Positions 15,331 through 24,396 of a stretch of DNA of 44,759 bases are shown one piece after another. The position numbers and the translations under genes were made by a program. The notes beneath the pieces are model-generated. The model ran no database searches. It was given only the letters and a program-made list of their open reading frames with translations, and was not told the DNA's origin. Location: assembly GCA_022822625.1 (NCBI GenBank), contig JAJEAV010000067.1, forward strand, positions 1 through 44,759. The letters are read 5' to 3'. Every line of letters starts with the position of its first letter. The first letter of the stretch is position 1. The stretch comes from Gammaproteobacteria bacterium. Lineage in GTDB: Bacteria > Pseudomonadota > Gammaproteobacteria > Arenicellales > Poriferihabitantaceae.

Positions 15331-16650
15331 TTACTTTCCATACACATAGCCAGGTAGCCATAGCGCCAGATCCGGGAAGATCATAATGATCGACAACGCA
15401 AGAACCATCACGCCTACAAAAGGAAGGATTGACCTGTAAATATGGTGTAGCGTTATCTCAGGCGGGGCCATGGAGCGCATGAGAAAAAGATTGTAACCAA
15501 ATGGTGGCGTCATGTACGCAATCTGGGTAGTGATGGTGTAAAGCACACCATACCAGATTAGATCGAATCCCAGGGCTCCGACAAGTGGTACATAAAGAGG
15601 TGCCACGATAACCAGCATGGCCGTATCATCGAGAAATGTGCCCATCAAGATGAAACTCAGCTGCATCAGGATCAGGATCATCCATGGGGAAAGTTCAAGC
15701 CTTTCGGTAAAGAGGCTTTCAATAGCCTTGACGGCACCTAATCCGTCAAATACGGCGCCGAAGCCCAGTGCAGCAAGAATAATCCACATGAACATGCAGG
15801 AAATCCCCAGTGTTTGTTTGGTGCAACGATGCAAAATGGACCAACTCATGCGCCGCTTCAGTATTGATGCCAGCAAGGCTGTCAGCGCACCGATGGCCGA
15901 GCTTTCTACAAGAGATGTCCATCCATTGACGAACGGTACCATCATCGAGGCAAAAATTGCCAGAGGAAGGATTCCCGCTCCAAGCAAGCGACGTTTTTCT
16001 TGTGGTTTTATATCGTCAAGATCATCTGCTACGGGTCCTAGACTAGGGTTGATTCGACAGCGAATCCAGATATAGATCGTGAACATTATTGCCATTAGCA
16101 ATCCTGGAATGATGCCGGCAAGCCATAGTTGACCAACCGGCTGACGTGCGATCATGGCATAGAGCACCAGCACCACAGACGGCGGCACGAGAATTCCCAG
16201 CGATGAACCTGCCTGAATTACTCCCGTGACCATGATCTTGTCATAGTTGCGGCGCAGTAACTCAGGTAGTGCGATTGTTGCTCCAATGGCCATTCCCGCG
16301 ACACTCAGCCCATTCATGGCGGAGATTAAAACCATCAACCCGATCGTGCCCATGGCTAATCCGCCATTTATCTTGCCGAACCAGACATGGAACATGCGAT
16401 ACAAGTCATCGGCCAGTCGGCTTTCCGACAGCACGTATCCCATGAAAATGAACATTGGCAGGGTTAGTAGCGGATACCACTTCATGAGTTTCATGGCCGC
16501 TGAAAAGGGAATATTGTGTCCGCTAGTTCCCCAAAGTGCGATAGCAGCGATAGCAGCGATGGTCCCGATCGCACCAAACACTCTCTGACCGGTAAAAAGC
16601 ATCAGCATCATGGATGCGAACATGAAAAGTGCGATATGCTCCTGGCTCAT
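15331..16650 (-). CDS. TRAP transporter large permease (DctM family)
   Basis: 439 residues with about 12 predicted membrane segments. Typical features are FIFMGYVLSESRLADDLYRM near the N-terminus, ATIALPELLRRNYDK, SSLGILVPPSVVLVLY, and LGTFLDDTAMLVI near the C-terminal half. The protein forms the sodium-coupled transport channel with DctQ. Its start overlaps the dctQ stop by four bases. The stop is followed by about 135 bases without a gene before higA, which runs in the opposite direction; the partner dctP lies beyond it. Confidence 0.93.
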   Translation of the reverse strand: MSQEHIALFMFASMMLMLFTGQRVFGAIGTIAAIAAIALWGTSGHNIPFSAAMKLMKWYPLLTLPMFIFMGYVLSESRLADDLYRMFHVWFGKINGGLAMGTIGLMVLISAMNGLSVAGMAIGATIALPELLRRNYDKIMVTGVIQAGSSLGILVPPSVVLVLYAMIARQPVGQLWLAGIIPGLLMAIMFTIYIWIRCRINPSLGPVADDLDDIKPQEKRRLLGAGILPLAIFASMMVPFVNGWTSLVESSAIGALTALLASILKRRMSWSILHRCTKQTLGISCMFMWIILAALGFGAVFDGLGAVKAIESLFTERLELSPWMILILMQLSFILMGTFLDDTAMLVIVAPLYVPLVGALGFDLIWYGVLYTITTQIAYMTPPFGYNLFLMRSMAPPEITLHHIYRSILPFVGVMVLALSIIMIFPDLALWLPGYVYGK

Positions 16651-17228
16651 GGTTTCAATTCTGTAATTTCTATCCCGAGAGCACGTGCCAGGTCCTTGAC
16701 GAGTTCAGACAGCGCCTGCAGGAGAATCAGGAAAAGGCCTACGATCATGATTATCTTGATCGGCCATATGTAAGGTCTCCATGCAGTTGAAGAACGTTCC
16801 ATGCGACCGATTTCTTCCGAACCTGTAACTAGTCCCGTAAAGAATTCGATAGGTGCCTTGCCCCAGTAACCTAGTGAATAGGCGGTAGAACCAAGAGCAC
16901 CATAGATTAAAACGCAAAGATAAAAGACAAGGAACAGAACAGTTATGCAGTCAATGAAGGCTTTGCGCCGTAACGTCCAGGTACCATAAAAGAGATCCAT
17001 ACGAACATTCGACCCAATCAGTATCGAATAGGCACCGCCCAGCATATAGTAGGCGACCATCGTAAATTGTGCCATTTCCAGGGTCCACAAGGACGGAGCA
17101 AGGAATGTCTTGGAAAATGAGGACCACAGCAGGATTCCCATCAGGACGAATATACTGTACATCACGATCAGTCCAGTCCAGTTGCTGACTTTATCAACAG
17201 CACGTGCAAAGACAAGAAGCGCCCTCAT
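16647..17228 (-). CDS. TRAP transporter small permease (DctQ family)
   Basis: 193 residues with four hydrophobic segments, the first after DKVSNWTGLIVMYSI and the second around LEMAQFTMVAYYMLGGAYSI, the latter being the standard DctQ signature region. RMDLFYG after the second helix is also typical. ATG at 17228 has GGGGAGAA about seven bases upstream. It is the first gene of the dctQ-dctM pair. A longer loop of about 30 residues lies before the last helix (VTGSEEIGRMERSSTAW), as seen in the mannitol/chloroaromatic subgroup. No gene lies in the 187 bases upstream (17229-17415). Confidence 0.88.
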   Translation of the reverse strand: MRALLVFARAVDKVSNWTGLIVMYSIFVLMGILLWSSFSKTFLAPSLWTLEMAQFTMVAYYMLGGAYSILIGSNVRMDLFYGTWTLRRKAFIDCITVLFLVFYLCVLIYGALGSTAYSLGYWGKAPIEFFTGLVTGSEEIGRMERSSTAWRPYIWPIKIIMIVGLFLILLQALSELVKDLARALGIEITELKP

Positions 17229-17415
17229 TATTGCATTCTCCCCGAACTGATAGTCGTTCGATGTGGTCCCAACACATCTGGCCGGTTCGCATAATTACCG
17301 GTTGCGTCGATAATTCCTATTTTACTATTATAAAACATCTAGTTAGATTATTTTCCAGCAATCCCGTAATTAGAATTGCTGTGGCTGGCCAGGACACAGA
17401 ACAGTATGTTGTTAC

Positions 17416-18684
17416 TTAAGTATAATTCCCTAAACTAAGGTACGGTAATGCACCATAGCGGCCACCAAGATACGAACGCTGAAGATTTTCAAATCCACGC
17501 CGAGGACGAAAATCAGTTAGCGGAAATATTATTGTCTCTTGATTTGAATTGCGCTCGCAGAACCAGATTTGATCTCGTCTAAATATTTCTTGGCTTAATA
17601 TTGATGTGTCATGTGTACTGAATACAAGCTGTGCACCATTTTTATTTCTTCTTCGGTCATGAAACTGATTCACTAAAAACCTGAGTAGTGAGGGATGAAT
17701 GTGTTCATGTAGTTCGTCATAAACAATTACGTGCCCATTGTCGAGCGTATCAATCCAAGGAGCAGCAAACTCAAAAATCTTTTGAGTGCCAGGGGATTCA
17801 TCGTCAAAACTTAGTTCTACTGGTTGGCCATACTTTGTCTTATGTTTCATGTGCAATTCCACTATCTCATCCCTTAACAACCCCTCTTTAATTTGTTTTT
17901 TCCATTCGGGTGACATATCACTTGGGAGCGTGTCGAGATAGATATCTTTCTTTGTGATACGCAGATCGTCAATCGCAAAATCAGCATTTTGTAAAAACTG
18001 CACAATTTCATTCTTGCGCTCACTCTCGCACCATTCTGCAGAGTAGTCTATCCCCCGGCCACCTATACCACCGACATAGAGGGTTTTACTGAACCAATGA
18101 AATATAGGCTGAAGTTGTTCGCTGTTGAGGGTTATGGCGGTTGACAGAAACAGTGCATTCGGTCGTGTTGCCCGCCGCCACACCTCCTTATCACCGGCAA
18201 GTTTTTCACCAAATTTACATTTCACCTCACCAGAATTGGAGTCGGCGGCTCGTTCAAACCAAAACTGTATACGTCCTTTAGGCCATGTATAGAGCCACTC
18301 GTCTGTCACGATACTACTAGTTGCAGAAAAACCATATTGAAACCGCATTTTATTAACAACGCCAACTAATTCGAATGTTGTTGGCTGGTTTGTATTCTCC
18401 ATGCTGAATCGGAACGGAGTTATCGGAAGATCATCTATCAGACGCCCGGACTGAACAACAATCTTTTGCATAGTATGTAGTGCACGAATCAAATTTGATT
18501 TTCCGGCTGCGTTGGGACCATAGATTGCAGCCGACCGAAGAAGCGGAATGCTACGTACACCCGGAGACATCTCTGGAGACAAGACATGGGTGGCACGATG
18601 TTCTTTTGCGGGACCCGCAACCAAACTTAATTTCGCTTCATCCTTGATGGACCTGTAGTTTTCGACAGAAAATTCTATCAGCAT
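17416..18684 (-). CDS. AAA family ATPase, RloA-like
   Basis: 422 residues. The opening MLIEFSVENYRSIKDEAKLSL and the Walker A motif IYGPNAAGKSNLIRAL near residue 55 are typical of the RloA / AbiLi-type SMC-like ATPases. The C-terminal part shows a signature-like segment (DDESPGTQKIFEF), Walker B with VIVYDELHEHIHPSL and a D-loop/H-loop LVFSTHDTSIL. The family often pairs with a nuclease-like RloB in phage-defence or restriction-associated loci, but no such partner lies downstream here: the next gene on this strand is dctQ, 187 bases away. It may therefore be an orphan remnant of a defence module or act alone. AT content upstream (18685-18790) is high, suggesting acquired DNA. Confidence 0.82.
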   Translation of the reverse strand: MLIEFSVENYRSIKDEAKLSLVAGPAKEHRATHVLSPEMSPGVRSIPLLRSAAIYGPNAAGKSNLIRALHTMQKIVVQSGRLIDDLPITPFRFSMENTNQPTTFELVGVVNKMRFQYGFSATSSIVTDEWLYTWPKGRIQFWFERAADSNSGEVKCKFGEKLAGDKEVWRRATRPNALFLSTAITLNSEQLQPIFHWFSKTLYVGGIGGRGIDYSAEWCESERKNEIVQFLQNADFAIDDLRITKKDIYLDTLPSDMSPEWKKQIKEGLLRDEIVELHMKHKTKYGQPVELSFDDESPGTQKIFEFAAPWIDTLDNGHVIVYDELHEHIHPSLLRFLVNQFHDRRRNKNGAQLVFSTHDTSILSQEIFRRDQIWFCERNSNQETIIFPLTDFRPRRGFENLQRSYLGGRYGALPYLSLGNYT

Positions 18685-18919
18685 CTGTTTAATTCAATAA
18701 AATTTACAAATATTGCAAATTATATAGCTTAAATTATAGGCACGCCATGTATAGATAGTCAATATCAACTATATTTTTCTAAATCCAGGGTTTTGAACCC
18801 CCCAATTTCATCATGAAACGTAACACTCTGGGCGGCTGGGTCATTCTTGAGTAATGGTGTATTGCAGAGCCGGGAGGTGGTTGACAATCTCCGCAATTGA
18901 AACCTCATGGAGAATTGTC

Positions 18920-19184
18920 ATGATAAGCATCTACCGCCACTTGGCTTATGATGAACGATGCCAGATAAGCGTCCTGTTGTTCATAGGAAAATCGTGTAGT
19001 GAGATTGCGGTGCCCCTGATTGCGGGCAACGGCAAGGAGTTTGTCGGTCACCAGAGGGTCTCGGCCGGGTCGGATGCAGGGCTTTTATTTCGCGACGCCG
19101 TATCACTTCTGGGAACACGGCCTGAACGATCACGCCAGCGGCCTGGTCCGCGAGCACCTTTCCAAGAACCCGATCTTTTCCAAA
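18920..19184 (+). pseudogene. IS30-family transposase remnant
   Basis: The N-terminus, YRHLAYDERCQISVLL then GKSCSEIA, matches the IS30 helix-turn-helix start. After about 30 codons the sequence jumps to the C-terminal part: AGNGKEFVGHQRVS (family D-N-G-K-E-F; the catalytic Asp is Gly here), then shifts frame near 19077 to GFYFATPYHFWEHGLN and SGLVREHL, which contains the final catalytic Glu. More than half of the gene, including the first catalytic Asp, is deleted. It cannot be active. I could not define the terminal inverted repeats with confidence. Confidence 0.85.
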
Positions 19185-19428
19185 CTGTCCTGTCCTGCAC
19201 TCGTGAGAACGGGTGATGAATACGCACACTTCAGGGTCTGTCACAGGCCTTGCATTGCCCGATTCCGGCGTTTATGATGTTGATCAGTCGACATTGTCAC
19301 AGCCAGAATGCCATGGGTATTTCGAGTCTCTGGTCTGACTCCGACGATTACTTTCCACCCTATCCCCGGATGAAGGAATTTCACTGTTATATGTATAATT
19401 CACCATATTCCATTGGCATGCATAGAGT
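19185..19428 (+). promoter_or_regulatory. Upstream region of the acyl-CoA synthetase/ABC operon
   Basis: Gene-free stretch between the IS30 remnant and the next gene. A good -10 match, TATAAT, lies at 19394-19399, about 30 bases before the start codon. No convincing -35 box is seen at the right distance, which would fit an activator-dependent promoter. No ACGT-repeat operator is present. Confidence 0.35.
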
Positions 19429-21363
19429 ATGAACGATACGTTTCCAAAATTACTCATCCAGAATGCCCATAAATTCTCTGATCGACCCGCTATTCGTGAG
19501 AAGGACTTGGGTATCTGGCAAACCTGGTCCTGGCAGGAGATGCATGATGAGATTCTTGATTTTGCAAATGGCTTGGCGAGCCTGGGTTTCAAAAGAGGCG
19601 ACAAACTGGCCATCATCGGCACCAATCGTCCACGTCTGTACTGGGGTATCTGCGCTGCACAATGCCTGGGTGGGATTCCAGTCCCGGTTTATGCAGATTC
19701 AGTAGCCGAAGAATTACGCTACGTACTGGACCATGCAGAAGCCAGCATCGTTCTTGCTGAAGACCAGGAACAGGTCGACAAGGTTCTGGAAGTAAAACAG
19801 GATGTCAGTCATGTAACAGATATTGTTTACGATGACACTCGAGGGCTGAAAGATTATCCGGAACCATTTCTTCATGATTTTGCCGAGGTTCAGGAACGCG
19901 GAAGAAAATACCAGAAACAGCACCCTGATTTTCTTAAGCAGGAAATTGAAAAAGGGCAGGGTGGCGATACTGCTATCATACTCTATACATCTGGAACAAC
20001 CGGAAAACCCAAAGGAGTTGTCCTGACACATGACAATGTCCGGGTCACCTCACTTAACAGTGCCAGGGAAGACAAGTTGACTGAAAAGGAAGACATGTTG
20101 TCTTATCTGCCACTGGCCTGGGTTGGTGACCATATTTTTTCCTACGGCCAGGCCTACGTCACGGGAATGTGCTCGAACTGTCCGGAAAGTCAGGCGACTG
20201 TGCATTGGGATATACGGGAGATTGGGCCAACCTACTATTTCGCTCCGCCAAGAGTATTCGAGCAGCTACTGACCAATGTGATGATTCGTATGGAGGATGC
20301 CAGTCCTCTCAAGCAGCGTCTGTTTCACTACTTCATGAAGGTGGCAAAACGTTATGGTACGAATATTCTGGATGGTAATCCTGTGCCGCTTGTGGACCGC
20401 ATAACCTATAAACTTGGTGACATGCTGGTCTATGCACCACTGAAAAACACGATGGGCTTCAGCCGCATTCGTGTTGCCTATACGGCTGGTGAAGCTATTG
20501 GTCCCGAGATTTTCGATTTTTTTCGGTCACTGGGAGTCAATATCAAACAACTGTATGGACAGACCGAGGCTGCGGTTTTTATTACTGCACAACCCGATGG
20601 TGAAGTATATGCCGATACAGTGGGCAAGCCTTCTCCCGAGGTTGAAGTCAAGATTACGGATGACGGTGAAGTTATCTACAAAAGTCCCGGTGTGTTTCAG
20701 TGCTACTACAAGAATGACGAGGCAACCAGGGAAACCAAGAATGAAGAGGGTTGGGTGATGACCGGTGATGCCGGCTACTTTGACAATAAGGGTCACCTCA
20801 AGATTATTGACCGGGCAAAAGACGTTGGCAAATTGAAGAACGGAGCACTGTTCGCTCCCAAGTATATCGAGAACAAACTGAAGTTTTTCCCTGAAATCAA
20901 GGAAGTGGTCGCTCTAGGACGGGATATGGATTATGTATCGGCGATTCTGAATATTGATATTGATGCCGTTGGCAACTGGGCAGAACGCAACAATATTCCC
21001 TATTCCAGTTATCAGGAACTGGCAGCTCAGGCCCGGGTCTATGAAATGATCAAGGCCAATATAGAACAGGTAAACCGTGATTTGAGCGAGGACCCGGTTT
21101 TATCGGATTGCCAGGTTCATCGATTCCTGATTTTGCACAAGGAACTCGATGCAGACGATGGAGAACTGACCCGAACTCGAAAAGTTCGACGCAGAATCAT
21201 CGCCGAAAAGTATGAAACACTGATCAATGCCTTTTATTCTGACGCTGCCCGGTGTCAGGTTTCAACTGAAGTTACTTTTGAAGATGGCAAAAAGGGTACG
21301 ATTGACGGTGATATTCGGATTGAAAATGCCGAAACCTATAAACCCCTGAAAGCCGCAATCTAA
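19429..21363 (+). CDS. AMP-forming acyl-CoA synthetase (long-chain type)
   Basis: 644 residues, in the size class of FadD15-like long-chain acyl-CoA synthetases. The adenylate-binding loop is ILYTSGTTGKPKGVV, the second motif is YGQTEA, and the hinge region is GWVMTGDAGYFDNKGHLKIIDRAKD. The usual C-terminal catalytic lysine region is of the long-chain type (TRTRKVRRRII). It would activate a carboxylic acid to its CoA ester at the cytoplasmic face of the membrane. As first gene of an operon with a branched-chain-type ABC importer, it probably couples uptake to activation. Comparable ligase-plus-Liv clusters occur in aromatic- and fatty-acid-degrading proteobacteria, so the substrate may be an aromatic or medium/long-chain acid. 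Confidence 0.9.
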   Translation: MNDTFPKLLIQNAHKFSDRPAIREKDLGIWQTWSWQEMHDEILDFANGLASLGFKRGDKLAIIGTNRPRLYWGICAAQCLGGIPVPVYADSVAEELRYVLDHAEASIVLAEDQEQVDKVLEVKQDVSHVTDIVYDDTRGLKDYPEPFLHDFAEVQERGRKYQKQHPDFLKQEIEKGQGGDTAIILYTSGTTGKPKGVVLTHDNVRVTSLNSAREDKLTEKEDMLSYLPLAWVGDHIFSYGQAYVTGMCSNCPESQATVHWDIREIGPTYYFAPPRVFEQLLTNVMIRMEDASPLKQRLFHYFMKVAKRYGTNILDGNPVPLVDRITYKLGDMLVYAPLKNTMGFSRIRVAYTAGEAIGPEIFDFFRSLGVNIKQLYGQTEAAVFITAQPDGEVYADTVGKPSPEVEVKITDDGEVIYKSPGVFQCYYKNDEATRETKNEEGWVMTGDAGYFDNKGHLKIIDRAKDVGKLKNGALFAPKYIENKLKFFPEIKEVVALGRDMDYVSAILNIDIDAVGNWAERNNIPYSSYQELAAQARVYEMIKANIEQVNRDLSEDPVLSDCQVHRFLILHKELDADDGELTRTRKVRRRIIAEKYETLINAFYSDAARCQVSTEVTFEDGKKGTIDGDIRIENAETYKPLKAAI

Positions 21364-21383
21364 ACGGAAACTGGACAAGTTAA

Positions 21384-22175
21384 ATGCAAGATACAGTTAA
21401 GGAAGACGACATCCTGCTCGAAGTTCGAAATATTTCGCTCTCCTTCGGTGGTGTCAGGGCTCTTGAGAATATCAGTTTCGATATTCGCAAGGGAGAGGTT
21501 CGCGCCATTATTGGTCCGAACGGTGCCGGCAAAAGCTCCATGCTCAACGTGATCAACGGGTTCTATCACCCGCAAGAGGGTGAAATCTGGTTTGATGGCA
21601 AGCGGAGGCATCACATGAAGCCGCACCAGGTTGCCAAACTGGGCATTGCACGGACCTTTCAGAACATTGCCTTGTTCAAGGGTATGAGTACTCTGGATAA
21701 CCTGATGACCGGCCGATACATCAAGATGCGTGCCAATCTGTTTTCACAGATGGTCTGGGTAGGCCCGGCTCAGCGAGAGGAAGTTGAACACCGACAAAGG
21801 GTTGAGGAGATTATCGATTTTCTGAAAATTCAATCAATTCGCAAGACACCGGTTGGAAAACTTCCTTATGGCATGCAAAAGCGGGTTGAGCTGGGCCGTG
21901 CGCTGGCAGCAGAATCCAAACTACTCTTGTTGGACGAACCGATGGCTGGAATGAATCTCGAGGAAAAAGAAGACATGTGTCGTTTTGTTCTTGATGTGAA
22001 CGAGCAGTTTGGGACCACCATTGCCCTGATTGAGCATGACATGGGTGTGGTCATGGACATTTCGAATCGGGTGGTAGTGTTAGACTACGGCAAAAAACTC
22101 GCTGATGGTTCTCCCGACGAGGTAAGAAACAACGAGAAAGTTATTGATGCCTATCTTGGAGTTAGTCATGACTAG
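21384..22175 (+). CDS. Branched-chain amino acid-type ABC transporter ATP-binding protein (LivG-like)
   Basis: 263 residues. Walker A is IIGPNGAGKSSMLN, the signature motif is replaced by a Liv-type LPYGMQKRVELGRAL, and Walker B is LLLLDEPMAGMN. The segment GIARTFQNIALFKGMS and the C-terminal DYGKKLADGSPDEVRNNEKVIDAYLG are typical of LivG. It pairs with the second ATPase at 25769-26584 to drive the importer. It starts 20 bases after the acyl-CoA synthetase stop. Confidence 0.92.
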   Translation: MQDTVKEDDILLEVRNISLSFGGVRALENISFDIRKGEVRAIIGPNGAGKSSMLNVINGFYHPQEGEIWFDGKRRHHMKPHQVAKLGIARTFQNIALFKGMSTLDNLMTGRYIKMRANLFSQMVWVGPAQREEVEHRQRVEEIIDFLKIQSIRKTPVGKLPYGMQKRVELGRALAAESKLLLLDEPMAGMNLEEKEDMCRFVLDVNEQFGTTIALIEHDMGVVMDISNRVVVLDYGKKLADGSPDEVRNNEKVIDAYLGVSHD

Positions 22176-22237
22176 TCAAGCATATTTGCACAGGAGCTAT
22201 CGTATCTGCATGACGACTGTCCCTTGGAAAAAAATCA

Positions 22238-23239
22238 ATGACGCCTGATTTCCTGAACACCATAGAAGTGATCCTGAATGGCCTAATGGCTGGCGTAATG
22301 TACTCGCTGGTGGCGTTGGGCTTTGTATTGATATTCAAGGCATCCGGTATTTTCAACTATGCACAGGGTGTCATGGCGCTGTTTGCTGCTTTGACACTGG
22401 TTGGTTTTCAAACCGGACAGATACCCTTTGCCCATCTTGTCAACGAAATATTCGGTACCCAGATTCACCATTGGGGTCCTGGCATGAATAACCTGCTCGC
22501 CATATTGCTGACTATATTGGTAATGATTGTGTTTGCATGGCTGGTTGAGAAACTAGTGCTGCAACACATAGTCAATCAGGAGCCGATCATCCTGTTCATG
22601 GCGACCATAGGTCTCGCATTCTTTATGGAGGGTATTGGCGACCTGATGTGGGGTGCAGATCTCAAGACCCTGGATGTCGGTATTCCGTCTGGTGGTTCAT
22701 TCTGGTGGGAAGACGTAACGCGAACTTGGGTTTCCGAAGGTCACGAATACTACGGCATGTACATTGACCTCTTGGACGTATGGGCTGCCGGAATCGCGGT
22801 ATTGCTGGTGACTGTTCTCACCCTGTTTTCGCAGTATACGAAAACCGGCCGGGCTTTGCGGGCGGTTGCCGACGATCATCAGGCGGCGCTTACTGTAGGT
22901 ATTTCCCTGAGAAGCATCTGGGTTATCGTTTGGTCAATTGCAGGAATCGTGGCATTGGTGGCCGGCATCATGTGGGGGTCAAAATCCGGAGTCCAGTTCT
23001 CGCTTTCCCTGATCGCCCTGAAGGCGTTGCCGGTTCTGATACTGGGGGGATTTACTTCTATTCCGGGTGCCATAATCGGCGGCTTGATTATCGGAGTGGG
23101 AGAGAAATTATTCGAGTTTTGGATTGGACCACTAGTTGGAGGTGCTACCGAAAACTGGTTCGCTTACGTGTTGGCATTGTTTTTCCTGATGTTCAGGCCT
23201 CAGGGCTTGTTCGGCGAACGTATCATCGAGAGAGTGTAA
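22238..23239 (+). CDS. ABC transporter permease, LivH-like
   Basis: 333 residues with about eight membrane segments. The start IEVILNGLMAGVMYSLVALGFVLIF and the YAQGVMALF motif are characteristic of LivH; the conserved cytoplasmic loop that contacts the ATPase reads YTKTGRALRAVADDHQAA. It is a little longer than E. coli LivH because of an extra loop rich in aromatic residues around W150-Y175 (GGSFWWEDVTRTWVSEGHEY). It forms half of the inner-membrane channel. Confidence 0.92.
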   Translation: MTPDFLNTIEVILNGLMAGVMYSLVALGFVLIFKASGIFNYAQGVMALFAALTLVGFQTGQIPFAHLVNEIFGTQIHHWGPGMNNLLAILLTILVMIVFAWLVEKLVLQHIVNQEPIILFMATIGLAFFMEGIGDLMWGADLKTLDVGIPSGGSFWWEDVTRTWVSEGHEYYGMYIDLLDVWAAGIAVLLVTVLTLFSQYTKTGRALRAVADDHQAALTVGISLRSIWVIVWSIAGIVALVAGIMWGSKSGVQFSLSLIALKALPVLILGGFTSIPGAIIGGLIIGVGEKLFEFWIGPLVGGATENWFAYVLALFFLMFRPQGLFGERIIERV

Positions 23240-23244
23240 GACAA

Positions 23245-24321
23245 ATGTTCTATAGGGAATCCGGAGACTTCAAGACATCCTATATCCAGGATCAGCAGAT
23301 ATTTCCAATCTTACAGGATCGCGTGTTTGTCACTGTCATCATTGCGTTTGCTTTTCTGGTGGTGCCATTTCTCATCAATGATTACTGGGAAAAGTCGGTT
23401 CTTTTGCCGGTGTTGATCTGGTCTCTTGCTGCGATTGGCCTGAATATCTTGACTGGCTATTGTGGACAAGTCAGCTTGGGCACAGGGGGCTTCATGGCTG
23501 TCGGTGCCTATGCTTCCTACAAGTTCACGACTGCCTTTCCTGAACTCAACCTGTTTATTGTGGTCTTGCTCTCTGGAGGCGTTACTGCAATGGTCGGCAT
23601 CTTGTTTGGCCTGCCAAGTTTAAGGATCAAGGGATTTTATCTGGCTGTTGCAACTCTTGCTTCCCAGTTCTTCTTGGTCTGGTTATTCAACAAGGTGCCA
23701 TGGTTTTATAACTATTCCGCTTCTGGACAGATTAATGCGCCCGAGCGATTGATCGCTGGAATTGCGGTCACCGGACCGAATGCCCCACCTTGGGCAACCT
23801 ATCTGTTTTGCCTCGTTTTTGTAGTGGTGTTTGCCTTGGTTGCGAAAAATCTGACAAGAGGGCGGTTCGGACGATCATGGATGGCAATCCGGGATATGGA
23901 TATTGCGGCCGAGATTATCGGCGTGGCACCGCTCAAGGCCAAGCTATCGGCCTTTTCGATCAGTTCATTCTATATTGGTATCGCCGGTGCCTTGTTCTTT
24001 CTGGTATATTTGGGAGCGGTAGAACCTACAGAAGCATTTGGCATAGACAAGTCCTTTCTGGTGTTATTCATGATCATCATTGGAGGGCTTGGCTCCATTC
24101 TGGGATCATTTATTGGTGCTGCATTCATGTTTCTGATGCCTGTCTTGATCAAGAATATCCTGGTCAATGGTCTTGGCTGGTCACCGGATATTGTTGCTCA
24201 CTTGATCCTGATGATTGTTGGTGGATTGATTATGTTCTTTCTTATCGTTGAGCCTCATGGTCTTGCACAATTATGGCGGGTTACAAAAGAAAAGCTTCGT
24301 TTGTGGCCTTTCCCTCACTAG
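23245..24321 (+). CDS. ABC transporter permease, LivM-like
   Basis: 358 residues from ATG 23245, five bases after the livH-like stop. An open frame continues upstream to 22780, but that part is the shifted shadow of the previous gene. Membrane segments begin after residue 30. LivM landmarks are AIGLNILTGYCGQVSLGTGGFMAVGAYASY, LRIKGFYLAVATLA, the EAA-like loop RGRFGRSWMAIRDMDIAAEIIGV and the end IVEPHGLAQLW. It is the second half of the channel. Confidence 0.92.
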   Translation: MFYRESGDFKTSYIQDQQIFPILQDRVFVTVIIAFAFLVVPFLINDYWEKSVLLPVLIWSLAAIGLNILTGYCGQVSLGTGGFMAVGAYASYKFTTAFPELNLFIVVLLSGGVTAMVGILFGLPSLRIKGFYLAVATLASQFFLVWLFNKVPWFYNYSASGQINAPERLIAGIAVTGPNAPPWATYLFCLVFVVVFALVAKNLTRGRFGRSWMAIRDMDIAAEIIGVAPLKAKLSAFSISSFYIGIAGALFFLVYLGAVEPTEAFGIDKSFLVLFMIIIGGLGSILGSFIGAAFMFLMPVLIKNILVNGLGWSPDIVAHLILMIVGGLIMFFLIVEPHGLAQLWRVTKEKLRLWPFPH

Positions 24322-24396
24322 TCAATTTTGACGTTACAACCATTCATAATGATAAAAATAATGACAAAACCTTATTTAATAACAACTGGAGGAATC

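Noticed and set aside
15060..15347. Small minus-strand open frame after dctM
   Set aside because: It overlaps dctM, then runs antisense through higA; only about 45 codons are free and no family or ribosome binding site supports it.
18820..18850. Third copy of the island repeat
   Set aside because: Only GGTCATTCTTGA is shared with copies A and B; that is too short to claim homology.
22780..23244. Long N-terminal extension of the LivM-like protein
   Set aside because: This stretch is the LivH-like gene read in another frame; the LivM family start fits ATG 23245.
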